Both the position numbers and the translations under genes were made by a program. Below, one piece after another: positions 25,859-34,402 of a DNA stretch of 64,000 bases. Under the pieces are notes generated by a model. The model had not been told where the DNA came from and made no database searches. It saw only the letters and a list, made by a program, of their open reading frames with translations. Positions within the stretch are counted from its first letter, which is position 1. Each line of letters opens with the position of its first letter. Source of the stretch: UBA4312 sp002394635 (GTDB lineage: Bacteria; Bacillota_I; Bacilli_A; Erysipelotrichales; Erysipelotrichaceae); NCBI GenBank assembly GCA_946539765.1, contig CAMNHO010000005.1, forward strand, positions 1-64,000. The letters run 5' to 3'.

Positions 25859-27015
25859 AGATTGCATGGTTTTGTATCCCGGCACATGGACATACCAATC
25901 CCACCCTTAGCCTTGTTAAGACACTGACAAAGGCCGGACATCAAGTCTGGTATTTTTCCTTTGAGCAATTCAAAGAGAAGATTGAGAATGCCGGTGCTAC
26001 ATTCATAGGCTGTGATGGATATGATTTTGAAATGGAAGATAAAGAGAATGCGGACCGCGTAGGAAAGGACAAAGTTTTTGCTACCGAACTGCTCGTTTCA
26101 TCGACATTGGCGCTGGATGAAATGACTTCACATCTTATAGAAGAAATCAAGCCGGATATCGTCGTGTCCGATTCCGTGGCATTCTGGGGGAAACTTGCTG
26201 CGATGAAACACAATCTACCATACGTTTCATCCACCACAACCTTTGCCTTCAATAAGTACTCTGCAAAATATATGCAGGAGAGCGTATGGGATATTGCCAG
26301 GATGCTGATGGCAATGCCGCGCATCAATAAACAGCTCAAACGCCTTCGCGAGAAAGGCTATCCGATAAAGAGCTTGCTCGATATAGTGCAGAATGACAAT
26401 GATACAAATACGATCGTTTACACTTCGAAGTACTTCCAGCCGTGTTCGGAAACATTCTCTGACAAGTATCATTTCATTGGACCATCTATCCGACCTATCA
26501 TCAAGCCTATGGAAAAGACCTCGGATAAGCTTGTTTATATTTCGATGGGAACTGTCAATCACAACAAGGAATTCTACCGTAACTGTATACATGTACTAGG
26601 ACAGACGGACTGGCAGGTTATCATCTCTATGGGAACAAATCCTGAGTGTTATGACCAGCTGCCGGAAAATATACAAATCTACGATTCAGTGGATCAGATG
26701 GCGGTTCTTTCCATTGCCGATGCATTCATCACACATTGCGGGATGAATTCTGCTTCGGAAGGTTTATATTTCCAAGTACCCCTGATTCTGTTTCCGCAGA
26801 CACCGGAGCAAAATGCTGTAGCTAAGAGAGTCGAAGAACTTGGTGCCGGTTTGCGATTGACTTCGATTTCTGAACAAGCAATTTTGCAGGCCTTGCAGCA
26901 GATCCTGAATGAACCTGGATATAAAAACAATGCTTCTAAGATATCCGAAAGCTTCCGGTCTTGCGGCGGTGCTGCAGAGGCCCAATTGTTTTTGGAACAG
27001 ATTGCCGGTGAATAG
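25855..27015 (+). CDS. MGT-family (GT1) glycosyltransferase
   Basis: 386 residues. GT-B UDP-glycosyltransferase like YjiC/YojK and macrolide glycosyltransferases: N-terminal FCIPAHGHTNPTL with the catalytic-type histidine, and the C-terminal donor site FITHCGMNS...PQTPEQ. Transfers a sugar to a small hydrophobic acceptor; the acceptor is unknown, and antibiotic or toxin detoxification is only one option. Translation is coupled to the AbrB-like regulator. Confidence 0.87.
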   Translation: MKIAWFCIPAHGHTNPTLSLVKTLTKAGHQVWYFSFEQFKEKIENAGATFIGCDGYDFEMEDKENADRVGKDKVFATELLVSSTLALDEMTSHLIEEIKPDIVVSDSVAFWGKLAAMKHNLPYVSSTTTFAFNKYSAKYMQESVWDIARMLMAMPRINKQLKRLREKGYPIKSLLDIVQNDNDTNTIVYTSKYFQPCSETFSDKYHFIGPSIRPIIKPMEKTSDKLVYISMGTVNHNKEFYRNCIHVLGQTDWQVIISMGTNPECYDQLPENIQIYDSVDQMAVLSIADAFITHCGMNSASEGLYFQVPLILFPQTPEQNAVAKRVEELGAGLRLTSISEQAILQALQQILNEPGYKNNASKISESFRSCGGAAEAQLFLEQIAGE

Positions 27016-27031
27016 CTAGCGTGCATAGATA

Positions 27032-27058
27032 AAGGGCCTTTAAGAGGCCCTTCCTTTA
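27032..27058 (+). terminator. shared terminator between GT1 and GNAT genes
   Basis: 8-bp stem AAGGGCCT/AGGCCCTT (27032-27039, 27045-27052) followed by CCTTTATT. The facing GNAT gene ends inside it, so it may act on both strands. Confidence 0.7.
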
Positions 27059-27300
27059 TTGTATAGATTTTTGGCATAACTGCAGACAAGAATGATGTTT
27101 GCGTCTTCCTTTTTGCCCTGATCATAAACACATTGTACCAATGCTTTCCCTATTCCTTGTCCACCATAGGCCGGATCTACCTTCGTGTGCATGATCGTCC
27201 ACTCTTTATCGACGATCTGTATTTCACAAACACCAACCTGTTTCCCATGATCATACGCTGCCGCTCTTTGTTGATCCTTTTCAAAATGAATATCTATCAT
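27040..27300 (-). CDS. small GNAT-type acetyltransferase (Acetyltransf_CG-like)
   Basis: 86 residues. Matches the minimal GNAT family (YidJ/Gtn-like): EIQIVDKEWTIMHTKV, then the acetyl-CoA loop GGQGIGKALV, and VCSYAK near the end. Relatives usually continue about ten residues beyond this point; here the frame ends within the terminator hairpin, so the tail may be slightly clipped. Function of the family is poorly defined. Confidence 0.75.
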   Translation of the reverse strand: MIDIHFEKDQQRAAAYDHGKQVGVCEIQIVDKEWTIMHTKVDPAYGGQGIGKALVQCVYDQGKKEDANIILVCSYAKNLYNKGRAS

Positions 27301-27329
27301 TCTTTACATCCTTTCGGATATTAGATTTT

Positions 27330-28970
27330 TTATGCATTTCCGATCAGCTTTGTCAGATCTTCATCTACTGTGCCGATCCCGGAAATACCAAAGTTTTCCA
27401 CAAGGACTTTTGTTACATTTTCCGATAAAAAGGCTGGTAATGTTGGTCCCAGATGAATATTTTTGACACCTAGATACAACAAAGCTAACAGAACGATGAC
27501 CGCTTTCTGTTCATACCAGGCAATATTAAATACGATTGGAAGATCGTTAATATCCTGCAATCCAAAGATTTCCTGTAGTTTTAAAGCAATCAGAGCCAGA
27601 GAATAAGAATCGTTACACTGTCCGGCATCGAGCACTCTTGGAATTCCATCAATATCTCCCAGTGGTAGTTTGTTGTATTTATACTTCGCACATCCCGCCG
27701 TAAGAATAACTACATCCTTAGGAAGCTTTTGGGCAAACTCCCGGTAATAGTCTCTGGATTTCATACGCCCGTCACAGCCAGCCATCACCACAAATTTACG
27801 AATAGCGCCGGACCGAACAGCGTCGACAACCTTATCCGCCAATGCGAAAACCTGTTCATGCGCAAAACCTCCCACAAGGGTACCGGTTTCCAGCTCTTCC
27901 GGTGCTTCACAGGTTTTTGCCTGTTCGATCATCGGAGAAAAGTCCTTTGTCTCTCCGTATTTTCCATCGATATGTCGGATGCCCGGAACGCCTGTTGCTC
28001 CTGTTGTCCATAAACGATCCCGATAACTAGCCAAAGGCGGCACCACACAGTTGGTGGTCATTAAGATCGGACCGTGAAACTTCTCGAACTCTTCTCTTTG
28101 TTTCCACCAGGCATTGCCGTAATTGCCAGCAAAGTGCGGATACTTTTTAAATGCCGGATAATACTGAGCAGGTAACATTTCCGAATGCGTATATACATCC
28201 ACACCGGTTCCGACAGTCTGTTCCAGCAGCATTTCCAGATCCTTTAGATCATGTCCCGAAATCAGAATACCAGGATTCTTTCGTACACCAATATCCACAG
28301 TTGTAATCTCCGGATGCCCATATCTATCCGTATTGGCTGTATCCAGCTCTGCCATACCCTGCACACCATATTTTCCTGTTTCCATGGTTAACGCAATCAG
28401 ATCTTCCATGCTCAGACTGTCATCCAGCGTTTTAGCTAAAGTGCTTTGTATAAACGCATCCACATCTTCATTATCTCTTAACAAAGCATTGGCATGCTTT
28501 GTATAAGCAGCCAGCCCCTTCAGTCCATATGTGATCAGCTCCCGCAAAGAACGGATATCTTCGTTCTCTGTCTCTAATACACCGACAGATGCTGCCTTTG
28601 TTTCAAACTCATCGGGTTCTCCACGCCAGAAAGCTGCTTCCGGCAGACTTGAAGCATCCGTTACCTGCATTAACAGCTCCGTTTTCTTGTCCAGTGTCGC
28701 TTCCACACGTCGGCTCAGTGCCTCTTTATCAAAATTTGCGTTTGTGATCGTCGTAAATAAATTCATCGTCACCAGATGATTCACTGTTTTATCAACGGAT
28801 TTTTTTTCCTTTCGTAATTGTGTCGTAACGGTCGATAATCCTTTCGTAACATAGATCAATAAATCCTGCATACCGGCTACATCCGGTTTCTTTCCGCATA
28901 CACCGGAAACAGTACAGCCCTTTCCTCCGGCTGTTTCCTGGCATTGATAACAAAACATTTTATTTTTCAT
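27330..28970 (-). CDS. hcp: hybrid cluster protein (hydroxylamine/NO reductase)
   Basis: 546 residues from the ATG at 28970, which has GGAGG 7 bases upstream and overlaps the ferredoxin stop; the 16 codons of extra frame before it lie within the ferredoxin gene. The N-terminal cysteines C7, C10, C19 and C25 bind the [4Fe-4S] cluster, and the hybrid-cluster cysteines lie near the C-terminal half (VVMAGCDGR, LTAGCAKYKYN, DAGQCND). Hcp handles nitric oxide and hydroxylamine in anaerobes, with electrons from the neighbouring ferredoxin. Confidence 0.94.
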   Translation of the reverse strand: MKNKMFCYQCQETAGGKGCTVSGVCGKKPDVAGMQDLLIYVTKGLSTVTTQLRKEKKSVDKTVNHLVTMNLFTTITNANFDKEALSRRVEATLDKKTELLMQVTDASSLPEAAFWRGEPDEFETKAASVGVLETENEDIRSLRELITYGLKGLAAYTKHANALLRDNEDVDAFIQSTLAKTLDDSLSMEDLIALTMETGKYGVQGMAELDTANTDRYGHPEITTVDIGVRKNPGILISGHDLKDLEMLLEQTVGTGVDVYTHSEMLPAQYYPAFKKYPHFAGNYGNAWWKQREEFEKFHGPILMTTNCVVPPLASYRDRLWTTGATGVPGIRHIDGKYGETKDFSPMIEQAKTCEAPEELETGTLVGGFAHEQVFALADKVVDAVRSGAIRKFVVMAGCDGRMKSRDYYREFAQKLPKDVVILTAGCAKYKYNKLPLGDIDGIPRVLDAGQCNDSYSLALIALKLQEIFGLQDINDLPIVFNIAWYEQKAVIVLLALLYLGVKNIHLGPTLPAFLSENVTKVLVENFGISGIGTVDEDLTKLIGNA

Positions 28971-29173
28971 CTGTTTTCCTCCTGATGCTCTTTTTCCTGG
29001 ATTGCCCCTACTGGACATCCTTCAATAGCTTCCCTCACCAATTGATGGTTCTTCTCCGTAGTTTCTGTTATAGCCTGTGCTTTCCCATTCTCATTCATCA
29101 CAAAGATGTCAGGTGCTGTTGCCACACATAAACCACATCCGATACAATCATTCTGGTCGACATGAGCTCTCAT
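28967..29173 (-). CDS. [4Fe-4S] ferredoxin
   Basis: 68 residues with one cluster: three cysteines in CIGCGLC (10-16) and the fourth in GCPVGAI near residue 53. Its stop overlaps the hcp start (ATGA), so it is the likely electron donor to Hcp. AGGAGG lies 6-7 bases before the ATG. Transcription probably begins near 29201. Confidence 0.92.
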   Translation of the reverse strand: MRAHVDQNDCIGCGLCVATAPDIFVMNENGKAQAITETTEKNHQLVREAIEGCPVGAIQEKEHQEENR

Positions 29174-29207
29174 GGTTCGTCCTCCTCTCTGATTCGATTG
29201 TTCCTTT

Positions 29208-29250
29208 ATTATAATGATGCATCCGTTTTATGTCTGTATCTGAGGATACA
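29208..29250 (-). promoter_or_regulatory. ferredoxin-hcp promoter with CRP/FNR-type palindrome
   Basis: A perfect palindrome TGTATC-CTCA-GATACA (29235-29250) has its centre 41.5 bases upstream of the start inferred from the TATAAT at 29208-29213 (minus strand). That is the standard class II activator position, and the -35 is weak as expected for activation. The form resembles sites of HcpR and other CRP/FNR-family nitrosative-stress regulators; which protein binds is inference. Confidence 0.6.
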
Positions 29251-29352
29251 ACTATTGTTATTTTTAACATTATCTTTTTTCCTATTTTCTTCTGTCGTTG
29301 AAAAACTGACTGTTTTAATCTACAAAAATAATTAAGAATCCCTAATAATTCA

Positions 29353-29381
29353 TTGACAAACCTTTCCTTTTTCTCTAGAAT
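29353..29381 (+). promoter_or_regulatory. promoter of the 2-oxoacid:ferredoxin oxidoreductase operon
   Basis: TTGACA (29353-29358), 17 bases, TAGAAT (29376-29381), about 35 bases before the first stem of the T-box leader. Confidence 0.75.
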
Positions 29382-29423
29382 TATTTTTAACAATCGAATA
29401 AACCAGTCTGTCCAAAAAAACGA

Positions 29424-29655
29424 AGATGGAGACAGTAGAGCAGAAACGTCGTTAAAGAGAGCTGATGGTAGGTGAAAATCAGTACAAAGTCCTGCTTGAA
29501 TATCACTCCGGAGTTGCGACCTGAACACCAATGTAAGTAAGCGTCGACGGTTTTCCCCGTTACAAGAAGCGCATATGTTGGTATGCAGTCATCAAATGGG
29601 TGGTACAGCGAAAGAGCAGAATAGGCTTTCGTCCCTAGGGGATGGAAGCCTTTTT
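29424..29655 (+). ncRNA. T-box leader, specifier read as ATC (isoleucine)
   Basis: Stem I is recognisable: lower helix GGAG/CTCC, a helix AGCAG/CTGCT, and the AGAGAGCTGATGG upper part. In the specifier loop GAAT-ATC-A the codon ATC sits at 29502-29504. The T-box sequence TGGGTGGTACAGCG is at 29597-29610, followed by a terminator hairpin AGGCTTTCGTCCC/GGGATGGAAGCCT and TTTTT (29623-29655). Uncharged tRNA-Ile should stabilise the antiterminator and switch on the downstream oxidoreductase. The T-box call is firm; the specifier assignment is by analogy of loop position. Confidence 0.88.
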
Positions 29656-29680
29656 ATGTACATGACAGGGAGGAAGAAAA

Positions 29681-30259
29681 ATGAAAAAAGACATGGTTGA
29701 GATCCGTTGGCACGGACGCGGAGGCCAAGGCGCCAAAACAGCCTGCCTGCTGCTGGCAGACGCTGCTTTTGCCTCAGGAAAATATGTGCAAGGCTTCCCG
29801 GAATATGGACCAGAACGTATGGGGGCTCCGATCACCGCATACAATCGTATCAGTGATACACCTTGTTCGATCCATTCCAATATCTATGAACCAGATTATG
29901 TGGTGGTTGTGGATGAATCTTTGCTGGATTCCGTAGATGTAACAGCCGGCCTGGATCCGGAAGGTGGTATTCTGATCAATTCCGGCAAAGAACCGAATGA
30001 ATTAAGAGAGAAACTTAACGGTTATACCGGTAATGTCTATACGATCGATGCACGGGCAATCAGTGAAAAATACTTAGGAAGGTATTTTCCGAATACGCCG
30101 ATGTTAGCCGGGATCGTCAAGGTCAGCGGGGTTCTGGAACAAGGCCAGTTTATCGCGGATATGCAGGATTCGTTCCATCATAAGTTTGCGACAAAACCGC
30201 AGGTGATCGAAGGCAACATGAATTGTCTGATCCGTTCAATGAGGGAGGTTAAAAAATGA
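29681..30259 (+). CDS. porG: 2-oxoacid:ferredoxin oxidoreductase, gamma subunit
   Basis: 192 residues. Begins with the CoA/TPP-enzyme-associated EIRWHGRGGQGAKTA signature, then GFPEYGPERMGAP, typical of PorG/VorG. The gamma subunit completes the heterotetramer that oxidatively decarboxylates a 2-oxoacid to acyl-CoA with ferredoxin, or runs in reverse. Whether pyruvate or branched-chain oxoacids are the substrate is unresolved; the isoleucine-type T-box argues for a branched-chain link. GGGAGG 7 bases before the ATG; ATGA overlap with the delta gene. Confidence 0.88.
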   Translation: MKKDMVEIRWHGRGGQGAKTACLLLADAAFASGKYVQGFPEYGPERMGAPITAYNRISDTPCSIHSNIYEPDYVVVVDESLLDSVDVTAGLDPEGGILINSGKEPNELREKLNGYTGNVYTIDARAISEKYLGRYFPNTPMLAGIVKVSGVLEQGQFIADMQDSFHHKFATKPQVIEGNMNCLIRSMREVKK

Positions 30260-30561
30260 TCCACGCAAAAGATATCAATGAACAGTCTCCGTGGCAGGAA
30301 ATGACACCAGGTGGAGAAATCTATGAAGGAGGAACAGCCCGCATGACATTAACCGGTCAATGGCGGTCCGATGTACCTGTATGGATGCAGGATCAATGCA
30401 AACAGTGTTTAATGTGCGTTCCGTTCTGTCCGGATTCCTCCATACCGGTTGTCAACGGAAAACGTACCGATTTTGATTATGATCATTGTAAAGGATGCGG
30501 CATCTGTATGTCTGCTTGTCCTTTTGAAGCGATTCGTATGGAAAAGGAGGTACATGACTAA
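30256..30561 (+). CDS. porD: 2-oxoacid:ferredoxin oxidoreductase, delta (2x[4Fe-4S]) subunit
   Basis: 101 residues. Two ferredoxin motifs: CKQCLMCVPFCPD (about 49-61) and CKGCGICMSACPF (about 78-90). Conducts electrons from the TPP site to external ferredoxin. The N-terminal GGTARMTLTGQWR segment is characteristic of Por/Vor delta. TAATG overlap with the alpha gene. Confidence 0.92.
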   Translation: MIHAKDINEQSPWQEMTPGGEIYEGGTARMTLTGQWRSDVPVWMQDQCKQCLMCVPFCPDSSIPVVNGKRTDFDYDHCKGCGICMSACPFEAIRMEKEVHD

Positions 30562-31760
30562 TGAGCATTCGTGAACGTCTTTCCGGAAATGAAGCTATTG
30601 CCTATGCGATGCGACAGATCAATCCGGATGTATTTGTAGCTTTTCCTATTACGCCATCGACAGAAATCCCACAATATTTTGCCTAGTATGTCGCTAACGG
30701 ACAGGTAGATACAGAATATGTTACGGTTGAAAGTGAGCACTCTTCCATGTCCACATGTATCGGTGCTGCAGCTGCAGGTGCCCGCGCTGTAACGGCTACT
30801 TCATCTGCCGGATTGGCTTTTATGTATGAAGTATTGTATGTAGCTGCCTCCAGCAGGCTGCCGATTACACTAGCCTGTGTCAACCGTACTCTGACAGGTC
30901 CGATCAATATCAACAATGACCATTCTGATTCTATGGGGGCTCGTGATTCCGGGTGGATCCAGATTTATGCCGAAAACAACCAGGAGGCTTATGATAACTA
31001 TCTGCAGGCAATGCGTATTTCGGAAACACCGGATGTTCGTCTGCCGATCATGATCTGTCAGGATGGATTCATCACTTCGCATGCCGTGGAAAATATCCTG
31101 TTGGAAGAAGACGATGCGGTCAAAAAATTTGTCGGAGAATATAATCCGGAGCATGCGTTGATTGGCAGGGATCATCCTCTGGCTGTCGGTCCCTATGATA
31201 CTTGTCCTTATTGCATGGAACACAAAGTACAACAGGCAGAGGCGATGAAAAATGCTAAGCGGGCAGTATTGGAAGTGGCAGCTGATTTTGAAAAAACATT
31301 TGGCAGAAAATATGGATTCTTTGAAGAATATAAGATGGAGGATGCCGAAATTGCTCTAGTGCTGATCGGCTCGACGGCGGGAACCGCCAAGGTGTGCATC
31401 GATCAGTTACGTGCCCAAGGTATCAAAGCCGGCTTGATCAAGATCCGCGTCTTCCGACCGTTCCCGGCGGAAGAAATCGCATCTGCTTTATCCCATGTGA
31501 AAGTCGTAGCTGTGATGGATAAATCCGAAGGCTACAGCTCTGCCGGTGGTCCATTATTTGCGGAAGTGGCTGGTGCCTGCTTCGATCTGGAAACCCATCC
31601 AAAGATGATCGATGTTGTGTATGGTCTGGCCGGGCGTGATGTCACTGTGCAGGATATCGAAAAAGTATATCGCCATTTGTTGAAGATTTTAGAAACCGGC
31701 ATCACCGGTCCTCGATATATCCATATGGGACAAAGAAGCTCCCAAAAGGAGGTATTCTGA
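30561..31760 (+). pseudogene. porA: 2-oxoacid:ferredoxin oxidoreductase, alpha subunit, with in-frame TAG at codon 42
   Basis: The frame from the ATG at 30561 (GGAGG 7 bases upstream of the delta end region) reads MSIRERLSGNEAIAYAM and the PITPSTEIPQYFA motif, then TAG (30684-30686), then continues in the same frame YVANGQVDTEYVTVESEHS and on to a normal C-terminus at 31760, 399 codons in all. Nothing else is wrong: no frameshift and conserved residues throughout. Relatives usually have a charged residue at the TAG position, so a single base change explains it. The internal ATG at 30747 lacks a ribosome site and would lose part of the first domain. Options: a recent nonsense mutation, stop suppression, or a sequence error. 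Confidence 0.85.
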
Positions 31761-31761
31761 T

Positions 31762-32697
31762 ATGGCTTATAATTTACGAAAAGAACTTCAAAAGCCGGAA
31801 CGCTTCGTAGCCGGGCATCGCTTATGCGCCGGATGCGGGGCCGGAATTACATGCCGTGCCATGATGCGTGCACTGGATGAAGGCGATAAAGCGGTCATTA
31901 CCAATGCGACCGGATGTCTGGAAGTCTCTTCCTTTCAATATCCATATACAGCTTGGGAAGACAGTTATATTCATTCCGCCTTCGAAAACGCTTCGGCTAC
32001 AGCCTGTGGTGTAGAAGCAGCTTATAAAGCTTTGAAAAAAAGAGGAAAAGTCAAAGAAAACTATAAATTCTTGACCATCGGTGGCGATGGTGGTACCTAT
32101 GATATTGGCTTCCAATCCTTATCCGGCGCTATGGAACGCGGTCATGACATGACCTACTTCTGCTACGATAATGAAGCCTATATGAACACAGGAATCCAAC
32201 GTTCTTCCTCCACTCCGCAATTTGCTTCTGCTACGACAACACCGGCCGGTTCGGTATCCACGGGAAAAAAGCAGAATAAAAAGAACTTAACAGAAATCAT
32301 GGCGGCGCACAATCTGCCATATGTTGCACAGACTACCTTCTTGGGGAATTTCAAAGATTTCCATGAAAAAGCCCATAAAGCAATTTATACAGAAGGCCCA
32401 TGTTTTGTGAATGTACTGGCACCATGTCCTCGCGGTTGGCAGTACCCGGCACATTTACTGCCGCAAATCTGCAAAATGGCAGTAGAAACATGTGTATGGC
32501 CTCTCTATGAAATCATTGATGGAAAATGGTACCTGACCTACCGTCCGAGAAAGAAACTGCCGGTGGAAGAATTCATGAAGATGCAGGGTCGTTTCAAGCA
32601 CTGCTTCCTACCGGGTAATGAATGGACCATTCAGACAGCCCAGGAATATGTTGACCAGCAATGGGAAACATTATTGGAAAAATGTGAAAACATTTAA
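31762..32697 (+). CDS. porB: 2-oxoacid:ferredoxin oxidoreductase, beta (TPP-binding) subunit
   Basis: 311 residues. TPP-binding subunit with LCAGCGAGI, NATGCLEVSS, the GDGGTYDIGF Mg/TPP motif near 109-118, and NEAYMNTGIQRS. Cysteines near 22, 25 and 50 plus one near the C-terminal part fit the proximal cluster of PorB. GGAGG is 9 bases before the ATG and it follows alpha with one base between. It is intact although alpha is interrupted. No clear terminator follows. Confidence 0.92.
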   Translation: MAYNLRKELQKPERFVAGHRLCAGCGAGITCRAMMRALDEGDKAVITNATGCLEVSSFQYPYTAWEDSYIHSAFENASATACGVEAAYKALKKRGKVKENYKFLTIGGDGGTYDIGFQSLSGAMERGHDMTYFCYDNEAYMNTGIQRSSSTPQFASATTTPAGSVSTGKKQNKKNLTEIMAAHNLPYVAQTTFLGNFKDFHEKAHKAIYTEGPCFVNVLAPCPRGWQYPAHLLPQICKMAVETCVWPLYEIIDGKWYLTYRPRKKLPVEEFMKMQGRFKHCFLPGNEWTIQTAQEYVDQQWETLLEKCENI

Positions 32698-32708
32698 AAC
32701 TACATTAA

Positions 32709-33376
32709 AATCTGTGTCTGGTCCTGCTTATTCTTGTATGCAGCTGTTCTCATGTTATACCACAGGCAGAAGAAAAGGAGCCATTTTCTGCTAATAACCA
32801 ATAGGAAACGGACACTTCATCAGATCCTGTTAAATCAAAAAAAGTAGAAGCTTTAGACATAACGGATACAGAAAATACTCTGCAAATAAGAAGGATCCAA
32901 CAAGAAAACCCTATTATTGCTCTATAACATGTGTACAGATAACTTTGGAATATTTTGGTATCCACAAAAACCAGAACGAGCTGGCAGCGGCGATGAACAC
33001 AAAATTGCCAGATGATCAGACCGGATGGCTGGGTACATATGATTATGAGCTTGTCTCCTATCTCAACAATCAGTTGCTTGGAGGCCAGCCACAAAGTGAG
33101 ACAGATGCCGGTTATGGTCTGCAATCTTTGACTATTCAAGATTACAATGATACGACCCTTCAGTTATTTAAATACCGGATCATTCATAATATCAAAGATG
33201 GATATCCTTCTTTTATACAAATTCAGGTCGATGACTTGTTTGGTAATGACAGCAATATAGAAACAACCTTTACGTTTTTGGATCCGTATTTCAGCGCCCA
33301 GGAGGGATTTACGGTTTCTTCCGAACAGCTGTTTCATGCAATGATCATCAGTGATGAGCCTTCCTGCATCTGGTAA
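32709..33376 (+). pseudogene. C39-like secreted peptidase/cell-surface protein relic, stop plus frameshift
   Basis: Frame 1 from about 32709 encodes a hydrophobic signal-like stretch (LVLLILVCSC), an acidic linker, a TAG at 32802-32804, and ends TDTENTLQIRRIQQENP. At about 32905-32911, in an AAAACCC run, the homology moves to another frame: YYCSITCVQITLEYFGIHKNQNE and on to 33376. Joined, these give a Peptidase_C39_2-like protein with its catalytic-type cysteine at the start of the domain. No valid start codon is visible. The gene looks inactivated by at least two lesions. Confidence 0.65.
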
Positions 33377-33383
33377 CAAAAGA

Positions 33384-33413
33384 AAAGTCGGTTCTTTCGA
33401 ATCGACTTTATTA
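33384..33413 (+). terminator. intrinsic terminator after the C39-like relic
   Basis: 11-bp stem AAAGTCGGTTC/GAATCGACTTT (33384-33394, 33399-33409, one G-T pair), then TTATT; it can serve the facing nucleotidyltransferase gene too. Confidence 0.7.
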
Positions 33414-33417
33414 TTTA

Positions 33418-34347
33418 TTATAGATCACTGAAAAGATCTTCTTTATATACGCCGTCTTTGATCAACTGCTGGATACTGTTGATGACATACTCCTTATCTT
33501 CCTTATAGGTAACACCAAACCAGCTGTCCTGTGTATCCAGTACCTTAACAGAAACCTTGTTTTCTTTCAAAAGATCCCCGATAAAGATTGGGATCAGATA
33601 TTCTGCCTTTAACGGATTAGCTGGAACAGTCTTTTCGAAAAATTCTTTGAAGCCTTCTTCCAATGTCTTCATAAATCCAGGCATCAATCCCCAGAAGTTC
33701 ATGGATACATAAGAATTGGCATCAATTGCTTTGCCATCCACGCTGGCTCCTACGACACCGTTTTCCACCGTTTTCATAATATCCGAAGTTTCAATGACAT
33801 CTGTCAGGTTGCCATTCTCATCCACCTGGCAGACACCGCGGGTAACACCGCCATTATCGGATAGCGTGTTCTTTAAGATAAATCCGGCCATACAGAATTC
33901 GTTCTCTCCATGTTCCTGTACCAGGTATTCGTGCAGTTTTACAAAAGCTTCTTTTCCGTAGTAATCATCTGCATTGATGACCACAAACGGTTCATTGATT
34001 ACATCTTTTGCCGCCAGTACAGCCTGCCCGGTTCCCCAAGGTTTTGCTCTTCCTTCCGGTACACTATACCCTTCCGGAATGTTCTCGAGCGCCTGGAATC
34101 CATAAGCGACCTCAACATTATGGTCTGCACACATTTTTTCAATACGATCACCGATGATTTCACGGAAATCTTTTTCAATATCCTTTCGGATAACGAAGAC
34201 GATCTTGTTGAAACCGGCTTCAATTGCATCGTGAATGGAATAATCCATGATGATTTCTCCATTTGGTCCCAATGCCTGTAGTTGTTTGATCCCACCACCG
34301 AATCTAGAACCGATTCCGGCTGCCATGATTAATAATGCTGTATTCAT
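33418..34347 (-). CDS. nucleotidyltransferase (NDP-sugar pyrophosphorylase family)
   Basis: 309 residues from the ATG at 34347 (GAAGGAG 4 bases upstream); the 35 codons of extra frame upstream have no ribosome site. The nucleotide-binding motif LLIMAAGIGSRFGGGIKQL (about 4-22) and VVINADDYYG (metal site, about 107-116) identify an NTP_transferase. Such enzymes activate sugar phosphates or choline phosphate for surface polymers; the substrate is not clear. Isolated gene. Confidence 0.85.
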   Translation of the reverse strand: MNTALLIMAAGIGSRFGGGIKQLQALGPNGEIIMDYSIHDAIEAGFNKIVFVIRKDIEKDFREIIGDRIEKMCADHNVEVAYGFQALENIPEGYSVPEGRAKPWGTGQAVLAAKDVINEPFVVINADDYYGKEAFVKLHEYLVQEHGENEFCMAGFILKNTLSDNGGVTRGVCQVDENGNLTDVIETSDIMKTVENGVVGASVDGKAIDANSYVSMNFWGLMPGFMKTLEEGFKEFFEKTVPANPLKAEYLIPIFIGDLLKENKVSVKVLDTQDSWFGVTYKEDKEYVINSIQQLIKDGVYKEDLFSDL

Positions 34348-34402
34348 AACTCTCCTTCTTTCATTTTTTTTAGTATACCATACCCATGATTGGATTCCCG
34401 CT

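Noticed and set aside
30684..30686. Selenocysteine or pyrrolysine recoding at the porA TAG as the main explanation
   Set aside because: Selenocysteine uses TGA, and nothing near the codon or in the window points to pyrrolysine genes; homologs do not have a special residue there. A nonsense change or error is simpler.
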